Part shown: one piece after another, positions 26,675 through 33,707 of the stretch | Position numbering within the stretch: position 1 is the first letter of the stretch | How the letters are laid out: every line of letters begins with the position of its first letter | From: Elusimicrobia bacterium RIFCSPLOWO2_02_FULL_39_32 | GTDB taxonomy: Bacteria; Elusimicrobiota; Elusimicrobia; 2-02-FULL-39-32 | Direction: 5' to 3' | Assembly (NCBI GenBank): GCA_001800135.1 | Contig: MGUU01000025.1 | Location: 1 to 64,000 of the forward strand | Length of the DNA: 64,000 bases | Notes under the pieces: model-generated | What the model was told of the DNA's origin: nothing | Databases searched by the model: none | Seen by the model: only the letters and a program-made list of their open reading frames with translations | Program-made: the position numbers and the translations under genes

Positions 26675-27636
26675 ATAAATTTTGCTTTCCTATACCTTGC
26701 TTTTTTTCTTTCTCTGATCGCTTTAGCATAGGATTCTCTAATCGAATCCAAAAGAATCGAAAATTCCTTAGTTGTATTTAAAGAGATATCAATTCCAACC
26801 AGAGTCCCTTGCCAAAAAGGGAAATTCCCTGCTTTAGAATGGCGATCTTCAAATGGATCGGCATGCAATGAAATACGCTCTGAGGCAGTGGATTTTTTTA
26901 AAAGCTTATACATTCCTTTCCCGGTATAGATAACAAAAAAATCACGATTGACTTGAGCAATAGCTTTTATAAAAAAAAGCCCGGCTCCGGCATTTAGTTC
27001 AGTTCCTCCCTCCATTCTTGTGGTTCCAGTAACGCCCGGCATGAGCGCCAAACGTATTGCTTCTAGGTCACTTTTTGCGTTATAAGATTCATTAATGGTT
27101 TTCTGAATGCCAACCCCAGTATCTGCAATTCCAATTCTTATCGTATTACTCTTTTTGTAGTATTGAGCCGACAGAATAGCCCCATGCGGGGAGAGTGAAT
27201 GTTCCAGCACATTTCTTGCCAACTCGGCTATGATATATCGGATGGATTCGGCATGTTTTGGTTCAACATGAAGTAGGGGGATCATATCCTTAATAAAATT
27301 GGTTAAAGTTTGCGAATCCTTTATTTGAGTTAAAGGGATAAAACGCCCGGCAGGTTCATGCTCTCTAATTTCTATGCCAGATTCGAACCTTAAGAAATTA
27401 AATAATTTCATTCGATGCAGGTAATGTTTTGAAGTTGCCTCAAATTTCTGAAGTGTAATTCTGGAAGGTTTTACTGTAAGTCCAAGAGCCGCAATCATAG
27501 ATAAAACCATTGGATGAATAGAAATCCATTTTTTGTTAGAGGTCATTTCCAATCTATCAGGGTTGGATGGATTAAATTCTCTTAAAAAGGGATCAATATT
27601 TCCTAGAAACGCGCTATTGGGTAAATGGACCTTCAT
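26671..27636 (-). CDS. GHKL (HATPase) ATP-binding protein, possible partner-switching kinase
   Basis: In the 321-residue protein the Bergerat ATP fold lies at about residues 145-260, with the N box IIAELARNVLEHS, the G1-like IGIADTGVGIQKT and the G2-like GAGLFFIKAIAQ. There is no histidine-kinase dimerisation domain and no transmembrane segment. The N-terminal ~130 residues are of unknown fold. It is coupled to a STAS-like protein. By analogy with anti-sigma kinases it may phosphorylate that partner; this is inference. Confidence 0.75.
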   Translation of the reverse strand: MKVHLPNSAFLGNIDPFLREFNPSNPDRLEMTSNKKWISIHPMVLSMIAALGLTVKPSRITLQKFEATSKHYLHRMKLFNFLRFESGIEIREHEPAGRFIPLTQIKDSQTLTNFIKDMIPLLHVEPKHAESIRYIIAELARNVLEHSLSPHGAILSAQYYKKSNTIRIGIADTGVGIQKTINESYNAKSDLEAIRLALMPGVTGTTRMEGGTELNAGAGLFFIKAIAQVNRDFFVIYTGKGMYKLLKKSTASERISLHADPFEDRHSKAGNFPFWQGTLVGIDISLNTTKEFSILLDSIRESYAKAIRERKKARYRKAKFI

Positions 27637-27670
27637 GGAGATTGATTATACCGGGAAATAGGGTTATTGT

Positions 27671-27699
27671 CAATATTACCGGGATTCCCGGTAATATTG
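27671..27699. promoter_or_regulatory. 29-nt perfect palindrome upstream of the HATPase/STAS-like pair
   Basis: The arms CAATATTACCGGGA (27671-27684) and TCCCGGTAATATTG (27686-27699) are exact reverse complements around one T. A further half site, TACCGGGA, lies nearer the gene at about 27649-27656. The palindrome begins 34 nt before the HATPase start, where a promoter would be, and is also 112 nt before the divergent CBS/DUF21 gene. It has no U-run, so an operator is more likely than a terminator. Confidence 0.6.
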
Positions 27700-27810
27700 A
27701 ACTCGGGCATGGTACGCCCAGTTTATCAGCGGGTCCTAAAGAATTCCCTATCGCTCTAAAATGGAAAAATTTTCCGCCGCTTGTATTTAAATATATGGTA
27801 AAATTATAAA

Positions 27811-28860
27811 ATGTTGTTTGAAGCCATTGGCGTAGAAGTAGTATTAATACTCATCTTAATTTTACTGAATGGCTTCTTTGCTGGTTCAGAAATTGCCGTA
27901 GTCTCTTCCCGCAGAAGCACCCTCCATCGAATGGCAAAAGATGGAAAACAGGCTGCCTCCATTATTTCCAAATGGTTAAAGGAACCAGAAGATTTTCTAG
28001 CCACAGTTCAAATTGGCGTCACAGTGGTTGGAGTGTTGGCAGCAACCCTTGGCGGAGTTACCGCTATTCAGTTTTTAAAACCCGAACTTGAAAAACTAGG
28101 GATGTTTGGTCTTTGGGCAGAACCCATTGCCATCATGCTGATTGCAATGACCATTACCTATTTATCCTTAGTATTTGGAGAGCTGGTGCCTAAATCACTC
28201 GCTTTAACCCACAGGGAAGGGATGGCATTATTCATAGCTCGCCCTATTTTATTATTATCCAAAATAGCTAGACCGTTTGTTCATATTCTTACCAGCTCTA
28301 CCCGCTTTATCTTGCGATTTTTAAGACAAAAAGAAATTCCAAAAGAAATGTTTGTATCTGAAGAAGAGATCCGCTTCCTGATCAGCGAGGGAGGGAGTCA
28401 GGGCATCTTTGACCAAACAGAACAACAGATGATTCCTAAAGTATTTGATTTTGCGGAAGTGAAAGTTAAAGATTTAATGATCCCTAAAGAAAAAATTTCT
28501 GGCATCAACATCACAATCAATACGGATCATTTAATGGATGCTGTAGCTGGAGAAGCTTTTACCAGACTGCCGGTTTATCGAGAAAATTTGGATCATATTG
28601 TAGGGGTCCTGCACATGAAAGATTTAATCTATGCCTTTACTCTAGGAAAAATCATTGTTTTACAAGACTTGGTCCGACCCGCTCTATTTGTGTCTGAATC
28701 CACCTTAGCTAAAGATCTGCTTAAACTCTTTCAAAAACGTCATCTGCACATGGCAATAGTGCAAGATGATCGTGGGCAAACAAAAGGGATTGTTACCTTA
28801 GAAGATATTATTGAAAGAATCGTGGGAGATATTCAAGACGAACACGATAGCGCCCCGTAA
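27811..28860 (+). CDS. CNNM/CorC-type membrane protein (DUF21 + CBS pair)
   Basis: The N-terminal DUF21 domain has about four transmembrane segments (residues 1-165; LLNGFFAGSEIAVVSSRRSTL, LSLVFGELVPKSLAL). A cytoplasmic CBS pair follows (FTRLPVYRENLDHIVGVLHMKDL and IVQDDRGQTKGIVTLEDIIERIVGDIQDEHD). Family members are linked to magnesium/cobalt efflux. It is somewhat short (349 residues) and lacks the C-terminal CorC_HlyC transporter-associated domain. An extended -10, TGGTAAAAT (27796-27804), lies 6 nt before the ATG, so the mRNA may be leaderless. Confidence 0.88.
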   Translation: MLFEAIGVEVVLILILILLNGFFAGSEIAVVSSRRSTLHRMAKDGKQAASIISKWLKEPEDFLATVQIGVTVVGVLAATLGGVTAIQFLKPELEKLGMFGLWAEPIAIMLIAMTITYLSLVFGELVPKSLALTHREGMALFIARPILLLSKIARPFVHILTSSTRFILRFLRQKEIPKEMFVSEEEIRFLISEGGSQGIFDQTEQQMIPKVFDFAEVKVKDLMIPKEKISGINITINTDHLMDAVAGEAFTRLPVYRENLDHIVGVLHMKDLIYAFTLGKIIVLQDLVRPALFVSESTLAKDLLKLFQKRHLHMAIVQDDRGQTKGIVTLEDIIERIVGDIQDEHDSAP

Positions 28861-28890
28861 TTGGATTAACATAACTTTTTATAAAAATAT

Positions 28891-28921
28891 TTGTATTTTT
28901 TATTAAAATATATGCTATAAT
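28891..28921 (+). promoter_or_regulatory. promoter of the cspA leader (extended -10)
   Basis: TATAAT (28916-28921) is preceded directly by TGC, an extended -10 that tolerates a weak or distant -35; TTGTAT (28891-28896) is 19 nt away. Transcription from about 28928 gives a ~147-nt leader before the cspA ATG. Confidence 0.55.
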
Positions 28922-28927
28922 AAAAAC

Positions 28928-29007
28928 GTAAGATTGAAGTAACAAGAGTTGTAGTTGTTTTAAGACTTTAGTTTCGTGTTTCTCAATCCGAGAAACGCGA
29001 TTTTTTG
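28928..29007 (+). ncRNA. cspA 5' leader RNA with terminator-like hairpin
   Basis: The leader has a small hairpin, AACAA...TTGTT (about 28940-28958). A strong 10-bp stem follows: CGTGTTTCTC (28975-28984) and GAGAAACGCG (28990-28999) around AATCC, then ATTTTTTG. This is the form of an intrinsic terminator, yet it lies inside the leader, 68 nt before cspA. It may release a ~75-nt RNA or act as an attenuator for the cold-shock gene. Confidence 0.5.
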
Positions 29008-29074
29008 TTTTTAGGCCTATATCTATTCACTTCAAAATTAAAACTTACGAATAAAAAATAAAGAGGTATGTAAC

Positions 29075-29281
29075 ATGATGAAAGGAACAGTAAAGTGGTT
29101 TAACGATCAGAAAGGGTATGGATTCATTACACCAGAAGACGGATCAAAGGATGTATTCGTACATCACTCCGGAATCATTGGGGATGGGTTCAAAAGCTTA
29201 TCTGAAAACCAGCAAGTAGAATTTGAGACCGTGGATTCAAATAAAGGTCCCAAAGCTTCTAACGTTAAGCCCTTAAGGTAA
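29075..29281 (+). CDS. cspA: cold shock protein (CspA family)
   Basis: The 68-residue protein is a single cold-shock domain: [15 protein letters not shown] (RNP1 KGYGFI), then [10 protein letters not shown] (RNP2 VFVHH) and [17 protein letters not shown]. It binds single-stranded RNA or DNA and melts RNA structure in the cytoplasm. The ribosome site is AGAGG before ATGATG. It is monocistronic, framed by a leader hairpin and by a strong 3' terminator. Confidence 0.96.
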   Translation: MMKGTVKWFNDQKGYGFITPEDGSKDVFVHHSGIIGDGFKSLSENQQVEFETVDSNKGPKASNVKPLR

Positions 29282-29301
29282 TGAACTAAAAAACCTTAAA
29301 T

Positions 29302-29339
29302 AAACCCCATGCATTTGAATTGCATGGGGTTTTTATTTT
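29302..29339 (+). terminator. rho-independent terminator of cspA
   Basis: An 11-bp stem, AACCCCATGCA (29303-29313) with TGCATGGGGTT (29321-29331), encloses TTTGAAT and runs into TTTTATTTTA. It lies 21 nt after the cspA stop and separates it from the desaturase gene. Confidence 0.9.
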
Positions 29340-29365
29340 ATAAAATAGTATAGTAAAGGGACTTT

Positions 29366-30394
29366 ATGAACCAGACACAGCAACTTCACAAGCAAGCAAA
29401 CCAGTTTGAAATTGTTCAAAGCATGGATAGCTTTGTTCAAGACCGTGTCCATGATTTACTGAAACCAATCCATACAAACTGGCAGCCCAGCTCCTTCCTG
29501 CCTGATTTAGCAGAAGAAAACTGGAAAGAAAAAATACAGAACTTTCTTGATTTGGCTAAAGGTCTGTCGGATGAGCTTTTAACTGCCCTGGTTGGGAATA
29601 TGATTACAGAAGAGGCCCTGCCCAGTTATCAAACCTGGTTAAATAATCTAGCAGGAGTAAAGGATTATAGCGGCGCGGACAGCCATGGATGGGCTCAATG
29701 GATTCGAGGTTGGTCAGCTGAAGAAAACAGGCACGGAGATTTACTGAACAAATATCTTTACCTTTGCGGCCGAGTGGACATGCATGCTGTGGAAACAACC
29801 ATTCAGTACTTAATAAGGAATGGATTTGATCCTCAAACAGAAAATGATCCCTATTTAGGATTTGTCTATACCTCTTTCCAAGAAAGAGCCACAAAAATTT
29901 CTCACAGAAACGTGGCGAGTCTGGCAGCTAAAGCAGGGGATGAAAATCTGCACGCCATTTGCGGTTTAATTGCCGGCGATGAAGCAAGACATGAAAAAGC
30001 ATACACTTTATTTATGAAAAAAATTTTTGAGATAGATCCCAATGGAGCAGTGATTGCCTTTGCCAAACTCATGAAAAAAAGAGTAGCCATGCCGGCAAAA
30101 CTAATGAGTGACAACAAAAATAAAAACTTATTCAACCAGTACTCTCTGATCGCGCAAAGTATCGGGGTCTATACCATTACTGATTATGCCTCCATTATTC
30201 AACATTTAATTGAAAGCTGGAATGTAAAACATCTTAAAGGTTTGTCAGTTGCTGCTATAGAATCTCAAGACTATCTCTTGAGTCTGCCGGATAGATACTA
30301 TAAACTGGCTGAGCGAACCAAGCCCCAAAAAGAAAAAATAGAGTTAAGCTGGATTCTTAAACATAAGCATTCCCGCATTTATTCCACTCAATAA
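29366..30394 (+). CDS. acyl-[acyl-carrier-protein] desaturase (soluble di-iron)
   Basis: A 342-residue protein of the ferritin-like stearoyl-ACP desaturase family. Di-iron ligands are visible: E82 in TEEALPSY, EENRH (119-123), E173 in FQERATKISH and DEARHE (205-210). The enzyme uses O2 and electrons, usually from ferredoxin, to put a double bond in an acyl chain bound to ACP. Such enzymes need oxygen, which is notable beside the anaerobe-like genes in this window. The lipid acyltransferase follows after 18 nt, probably in one operon for membrane lipid make-up. Confidence 0.9.
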   Translation: MNQTQQLHKQANQFEIVQSMDSFVQDRVHDLLKPIHTNWQPSSFLPDLAEENWKEKIQNFLDLAKGLSDELLTALVGNMITEEALPSYQTWLNNLAGVKDYSGADSHGWAQWIRGWSAEENRHGDLLNKYLYLCGRVDMHAVETTIQYLIRNGFDPQTENDPYLGFVYTSFQERATKISHRNVASLAAKAGDENLHAICGLIAGDEARHEKAYTLFMKKIFEIDPNGAVIAFAKLMKKRVAMPAKLMSDNKNKNLFNQYSLIAQSIGVYTITDYASIIQHLIESWNVKHLKGLSVAAIESQDYLLSLPDRYYKLAERTKPQKEKIELSWILKHKHSRIYSTQ

Positions 30395-30412
30395 AAAAGT
30401 TCGGGTTAAGCC

Positions 30413-31303
30413 ATGAAGGACATTGCCTTCACCCTCAAAATTAAATATTGCATAGAAGTTAGTTTTGTATGGGCGCTGGTTAAAACTCTTTCTTTTTTCC
30501 CTCGTAAAATCTCTTTAATTTTAGGAAAAAATTTGGGCAGAATCCTTTATCTGATTTTGCCTTCTAGATTTGAGATCGCCAAACAAAACCTAATCGCCTC
30601 GTTTCCTGGAATTCCAGAAAAAAAAGTTAAAACAATCATTAAACAATGTTGGGAAAATTTAGGTGAAGGCGCTGCAGATTTTGTGAAGATGGCTGAAATT
30701 TCAAAAGAAGATTTCTATTCTTTTGTTGAAGCTCAAGGGCTGACTCACTTAAAAAATTCATACTCTCAAGGCAAAGGCGCTCTCATCCTCACTGCTCACT
30801 ATGGGGCATGGGAATGGGGAGCTAAATTTTGGCCTTTTTCCGGATTTAAAACCGCAGTGATCGCTAGAAGAGTAAAGAATCCTTATGTAAATGATCTGGT
30901 TACTAAGATTAGAAGCGCGGATGGAGTAAAAGTGATTCTCTCAAGAAATGGGGTGCGCGAGGGGATCCGCTGGTTAAAAGAAGGAAATCTGCTTGCAATT
31001 TTAATTGACCATCGGGTTAAAGAAGGGGGTCTTCAAATTCCTTTTTTTGGCCGTCTGGCATCCACAACTTCCCTGCCAGCGATCTTAAGCTTACGCTATG
31101 CGATTCCAGTACACCTTGTCCGCAGCTGGAAAGAAAAATCTAAAATAAAAATCCATATCAGTCCTGCAATGGATTTTTCTGATTTAAGCCAAAGCGAAGC
31201 GGATATTTTTGAAGCAACCTGTCGAATGAATAAAGTGGTTGAAGATTGGATTAGAGAACAACCTCAAAGATGGCTCTGGATCCACAACCGATGGAAAACT
31301 TAA
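30413..31303 (+). CDS. lipid A biosynthesis acyltransferase-like (LpxL/HtrB family)
   Basis: The 296-residue protein has one N-terminal membrane helix and the acyltransferase core: AHYGAWEWG is the HX4E catalytic motif, followed by AVIARRVKNPYVN and ILIDHRVKEGGLQIPFFGRLA. It ends RWLWIHNRWKT, as LpxL does (typically WxHRRWK). It adds a secondary acyl chain to a lipid A-like precursor at the inner membrane. With the preceding desaturase it may supply unsaturated acyl chains to the outer membrane; that link is inferred from adjacency. Confidence 0.88.
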   Translation: MKDIAFTLKIKYCIEVSFVWALVKTLSFFPRKISLILGKNLGRILYLILPSRFEIAKQNLIASFPGIPEKKVKTIIKQCWENLGEGAADFVKMAEISKEDFYSFVEAQGLTHLKNSYSQGKGALILTAHYGAWEWGAKFWPFSGFKTAVIARRVKNPYVNDLVTKIRSADGVKVILSRNGVREGIRWLKEGNLLAILIDHRVKEGGLQIPFFGRLASTTSLPAILSLRYAIPVHLVRSWKEKSKIKIHISPAMDFSDLSQSEADIFEATCRMNKVVEDWIREQPQRWLWIHNRWKT

Positions 31304-31361
31304 AAAAATAGTCCTTAACAAAAGGTAAGAATGTAAAATTCGGGTTTAATTTTCTATTATT

Positions 31362-31703
31362 TTACCAACGCTTTGAAAACCCGCCTCTGCCTCCTCCGCC
31401 GCCGCCTCTTCCACCCCTGCCTCCTCCTCCAAAACCCCTTCCTGGTCCTCTTTCTTCCATAGGCCGAGCCTCATTCACAATGATTTTTCTGGTTCCTAGA
31501 GATGTTCCGTGAAGTTGCTGAATTGCAGTTTGCGCTTCTTCATCGGTTCCCATTTCTACAAAGCCAAACCCTTTAGATTGTCCTGTAAATTTATCTGTGA
31601 TCAATTTGGCGCTAACCACTTGCCCATGAGCAGAAAAAATTTTGTGGATTTGATCCTCTGTAGTGTCAAACGGCAGACTGCCAACATAAAGTTTTTTTCC
31701 CAT
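31362..31703 (-). CDS. RRM-type RNA-binding protein with glycine-rich tail
   Basis: Residues 3-80 form one RNA recognition motif: RNP2 is KLYVGSLPF, and RNP1 is KGFGFVEM. The last ~25 residues are a Gly/Arg-rich tail. This is the small bacterial Rbp type, found in cyanobacteria and many environmental phyla, and often cold-induced. The leader (about 31796-31704) carries a folded segment and a terminator-like hairpin, as for cspA. Confidence 0.95.
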   Translation of the reverse strand: MGKKLYVGSLPFDTTEDQIHKIFSAHGQVVSAKLITDKFTGQSKGFGFVEMGTDEEAQTAIQQLHGTSLGTRKIIVNEARPMEERGPGRGFGGGGRGGRGGGGGGRGGFSKRW

Positions 31704-31720
31704 ATTTAAACTCCTAGATA

Positions 31721-31753
31721 AAAAACCGCGGAAAAAAAGTTTTCGCGGTTTTT
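31721..31753 (-). terminator. terminator-like hairpin in the RRM gene leader (possible attenuator)
   Basis: On the minus strand AAAAACCGCG (31753-31744) pairs with CGCGGTTTTT (31730-31721) in a 10-bp stem, with the U-run just before the ribosome site AGGAG and the ATG at 31703. A preceding stem AAAGTC/GACTTT with inner TCCTT/AAGGA occupies about 31767-31796. Its location between promoter and start codon fits attenuation or release of a short RNA. Confidence 0.6.
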
Positions 31754-31802
31754 CTTTTATTTAGAAAAAGTCTTATCCTTCTTTTCAAGGACTGACTTTA
31801 TG

Positions 31803-31831
31803 ATACTAACATACTGCCAATCCCATGTCAA
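31803..31831 (-). promoter_or_regulatory. promoter of the RRM gene
   Basis: Minus-strand TTGACA (31831-31826), 17-nt spacer, TAGTAT (31808-31803). The predicted start, near 31796, gives a ~93-nt leader that holds the hairpins described for this gene. Confidence 0.65.
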
Positions 31832-31886
31832 TTAAAACATTTTCTTTTGCCAATTAGAATTAGGGCTAACTTTTAGATAGAATAAA

Positions 31887-33206
31887 TTGAAAATGAAAAA
31901 TAAATTTATTTCCAGTTTTATATTCCTCTATCTTTTCTGCGCTGTTTTAGAAGCGCGAGTCGAAGTTCCCATCAGCGATCAAATGATCCTTCAAATCCTG
32001 TACAAAAATACATGGAGCTATATAGATTATTTTGTAAATGATCTTACAGGCTTTCCTTATGATTCCCATGAAAAAAAACCAAGCACCTCCCTAACCAATA
32101 TTGGTTTTTACATGGCTTCTTGCGCCATTGCCTCTCAAACAGGATTAATTCCAAAGGAAGATGCAAATCTAAAATTAAAGAAGTGTTTGCACAGTTTAAA
32201 ACTAATGGAAAAATGGAGAAATTTTCCAGTGACATGGGTCAATGCCTACAATTTAAAAACAACTGAACAGCAATTTTCCACAATAGACCATTTAGGAAAT
32301 CTCTCAGCGAGTTTGATCCTGGTTAAAAATATCTATCCTGAATTAGCCCCTGCAGTGGATGAGATTTTATCCCCAATGAATTGGTCTATTCTTTATGAAG
32401 AAAAAAATCATTTTTATAGAGGCGGCTACCGATTAGATAAAATGGATTTTGATATTAAACAACCCTGGGGAGACTGGTATTATAGTTTTTTAGGAGCAGA
32501 TACAAGATTGGGCAGTTTTATAGGGATAGCGAAAGGAGAAATTCCATACATCCAATGGCAATCTTTAAATAGAAATATTGAAACAAAATATGGACAAAAT
32601 TATTTTGTTCCCGGATGGCAGGGTGGAGGGCTTTTTATGCAATTTGTTTCTGGACTCTTTCTAGATGAAAGAACGACGGTTCTTGGAAAATCTGCTGCGA
32701 ATTTTGCTTATGCTCAAATCCTCCATGCAAGAAAAATTCAGGCAAAAGTATGGGGATGGTCAGCAAGCCAGGCTCCCACGGGTGAATATTTAGGTTGGGG
32801 AGCGATCAAAGATGAGATCGTAACCCCGCACGCATCTTTGCTCGCTATTAATTATTATCCCAATAAAGTCATGGGTAATGTAAAGGAGCTAGATAAACTA
32901 GGCGCTTCTTCACCTTATATGGAAATGGGGAAAAAACTTAATTTTGGCTTTAGAGACTCGCTGAATTGGAAAATTGGGTTTGTCTCTTCAGGTTATTTAG
33001 CTTTAGACCAGACCATGATATTTTTATCTTTAGCAAATTATCTTTATGATGGCATGGTATGGAAGAATTTTAAAAAAGACCCCATGGTCCAAAAAGGATT
33101 AGAATCCATTGAAGATTACTCCAGGATTGACTCTCAAGTTTTACAGGTTTACCAAAAGCGCGATCAAGAAGAGCCAAACGAACACAGCATCATTTCGCTA
33201 GAATAA
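31887..33206 (+). CDS. secreted glycoamylase-like (alpha/alpha-toroid) protein
   Basis: A signal peptide (FISSFIFLYLFCAVLEA) precedes a helical toroid domain. Visible family segments are NTWSYIDYFVNDLTGFPYDS, STSLTNIGFYMASCAIA, FSTIDHLGNLSASLILV, PGWQGGGLFMQFVSGLFLDER, WGWSASQ, PTGEYLGWGAIKDEIVTPHAS and KIGFVSSGYLALDQTMI. These match the Pfam Glycoamylase domain (PF10091) that also covers GH144-type beta-1,2-glucanases and cyclic glucan synthase tails. The substrate is not certain. It is likely periplasmic or exported. Confidence 0.8.
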   Translation: MKMKNKFISSFIFLYLFCAVLEARVEVPISDQMILQILYKNTWSYIDYFVNDLTGFPYDSHEKKPSTSLTNIGFYMASCAIASQTGLIPKEDANLKLKKCLHSLKLMEKWRNFPVTWVNAYNLKTTEQQFSTIDHLGNLSASLILVKNIYPELAPAVDEILSPMNWSILYEEKNHFYRGGYRLDKMDFDIKQPWGDWYYSFLGADTRLGSFIGIAKGEIPYIQWQSLNRNIETKYGQNYFVPGWQGGGLFMQFVSGLFLDERTTVLGKSAANFAYAQILHARKIQAKVWGWSASQAPTGEYLGWGAIKDEIVTPHASLLAINYYPNKVMGNVKELDKLGASSPYMEMGKKLNFGFRDSLNWKIGFVSSGYLALDQTMIFLSLANYLYDGMVWKNFKKDPMVQKGLESIEDYSRIDSQVLQVYQKRDQEEPNEHSIISLE

Positions 33207-33254
33207 CTCTCTAAAATAAAAAATTGACTGATTTTTGAGAAGATGGTACTCTTT

Positions 33255-33260
33255 TATAAT
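33255..33260 (+). promoter_or_regulatory. -10 box immediately before the ArsR-type gene
   Basis: TATAAT ends 5 nt before the ATG at 33266, so the transcript would begin at or inside the start codon. No ribosome site precedes the ATG, which supports a leaderless mRNA. A clear -35 at normal spacing is not seen. Confidence 0.4.
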
Positions 33261-33265
33261 CATTC

Positions 33266-33619
33266 ATGACACACCATAAAAACAAATTCCCTGCTGGTGA
33301 ACTCATTTTCAAGATCAAGGCTGATTTCTTAAAGTCTCTGGCTCACCCTTCCCGTCTTAGAATCCTTGAATATCTGAAAAAAGGGGAATCTTCAGTTGGA
33401 CAAATGGTGAATGACCTCAATATAGAACAATCTGGCTTATCTAAACATTTAGCAGTGCTGCGCCAGGCAGGAATTTTAATTTCTCGTCAAGAAAAAGTAA
33501 CTGTTTATTATTCCGTGAAAGATATGGATATATTTAACGTTTTACGACCCATTGCGGAAATTTTAAGAAAAAATCTTAAGGAAAGCGAAAATATTTTGGT
33601 CAAACTTGGAAAAACATAA
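33266..33619 (+). CDS. ArsR-family winged-helix regulator
   Basis: The 117-residue protein has the ArsR core: FLKSLAHPSRLRILEYLKKGESSVGQM, then IEQSGLSKHLAVLRQAGILISRQEKVTVYYSV. No paired metal-binding cysteines are present, so it is not a classic arsenic or zinc sensor and may respond to a redox or other signal. It sits 88 nt upstream of the Ehr operon on the same strand, with an AT-rich repeated ATATATGA region between, so it probably regulates that operon. Confidence 0.85.
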   Translation: MTHHKNKFPAGELIFKIKADFLKSLAHPSRLRILEYLKKGESSVGQMVNDLNIEQSGLSKHLAVLRQAGILISRQEKVTVYYSVKDMDIFNVLRPIAEILRKNLKESENILVKLGKT

Positions 33620-33634
33620 GGAATATTTTTTTAG

Positions 33635-33682
33635 ATAATATATGAATATATGAGAATAATATATAATAGTAATATATTAAAA
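33635..33682. promoter_or_regulatory. AT-rich repeat region, possible ArsR operator before the Ehr operon
   Basis: The region holds direct and mirrored ATATAT blocks (AATATATGAATATATGAG, then AATATATAATAGTAATATATT). ArsR-family operators are often AT-rich imperfect inverted repeats of this kind. No single perfect palindrome is present. Confidence 0.3.
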
Positions 33683-33707
33683 AATTCTTTATACCCAAAT
33701 AAAATCA

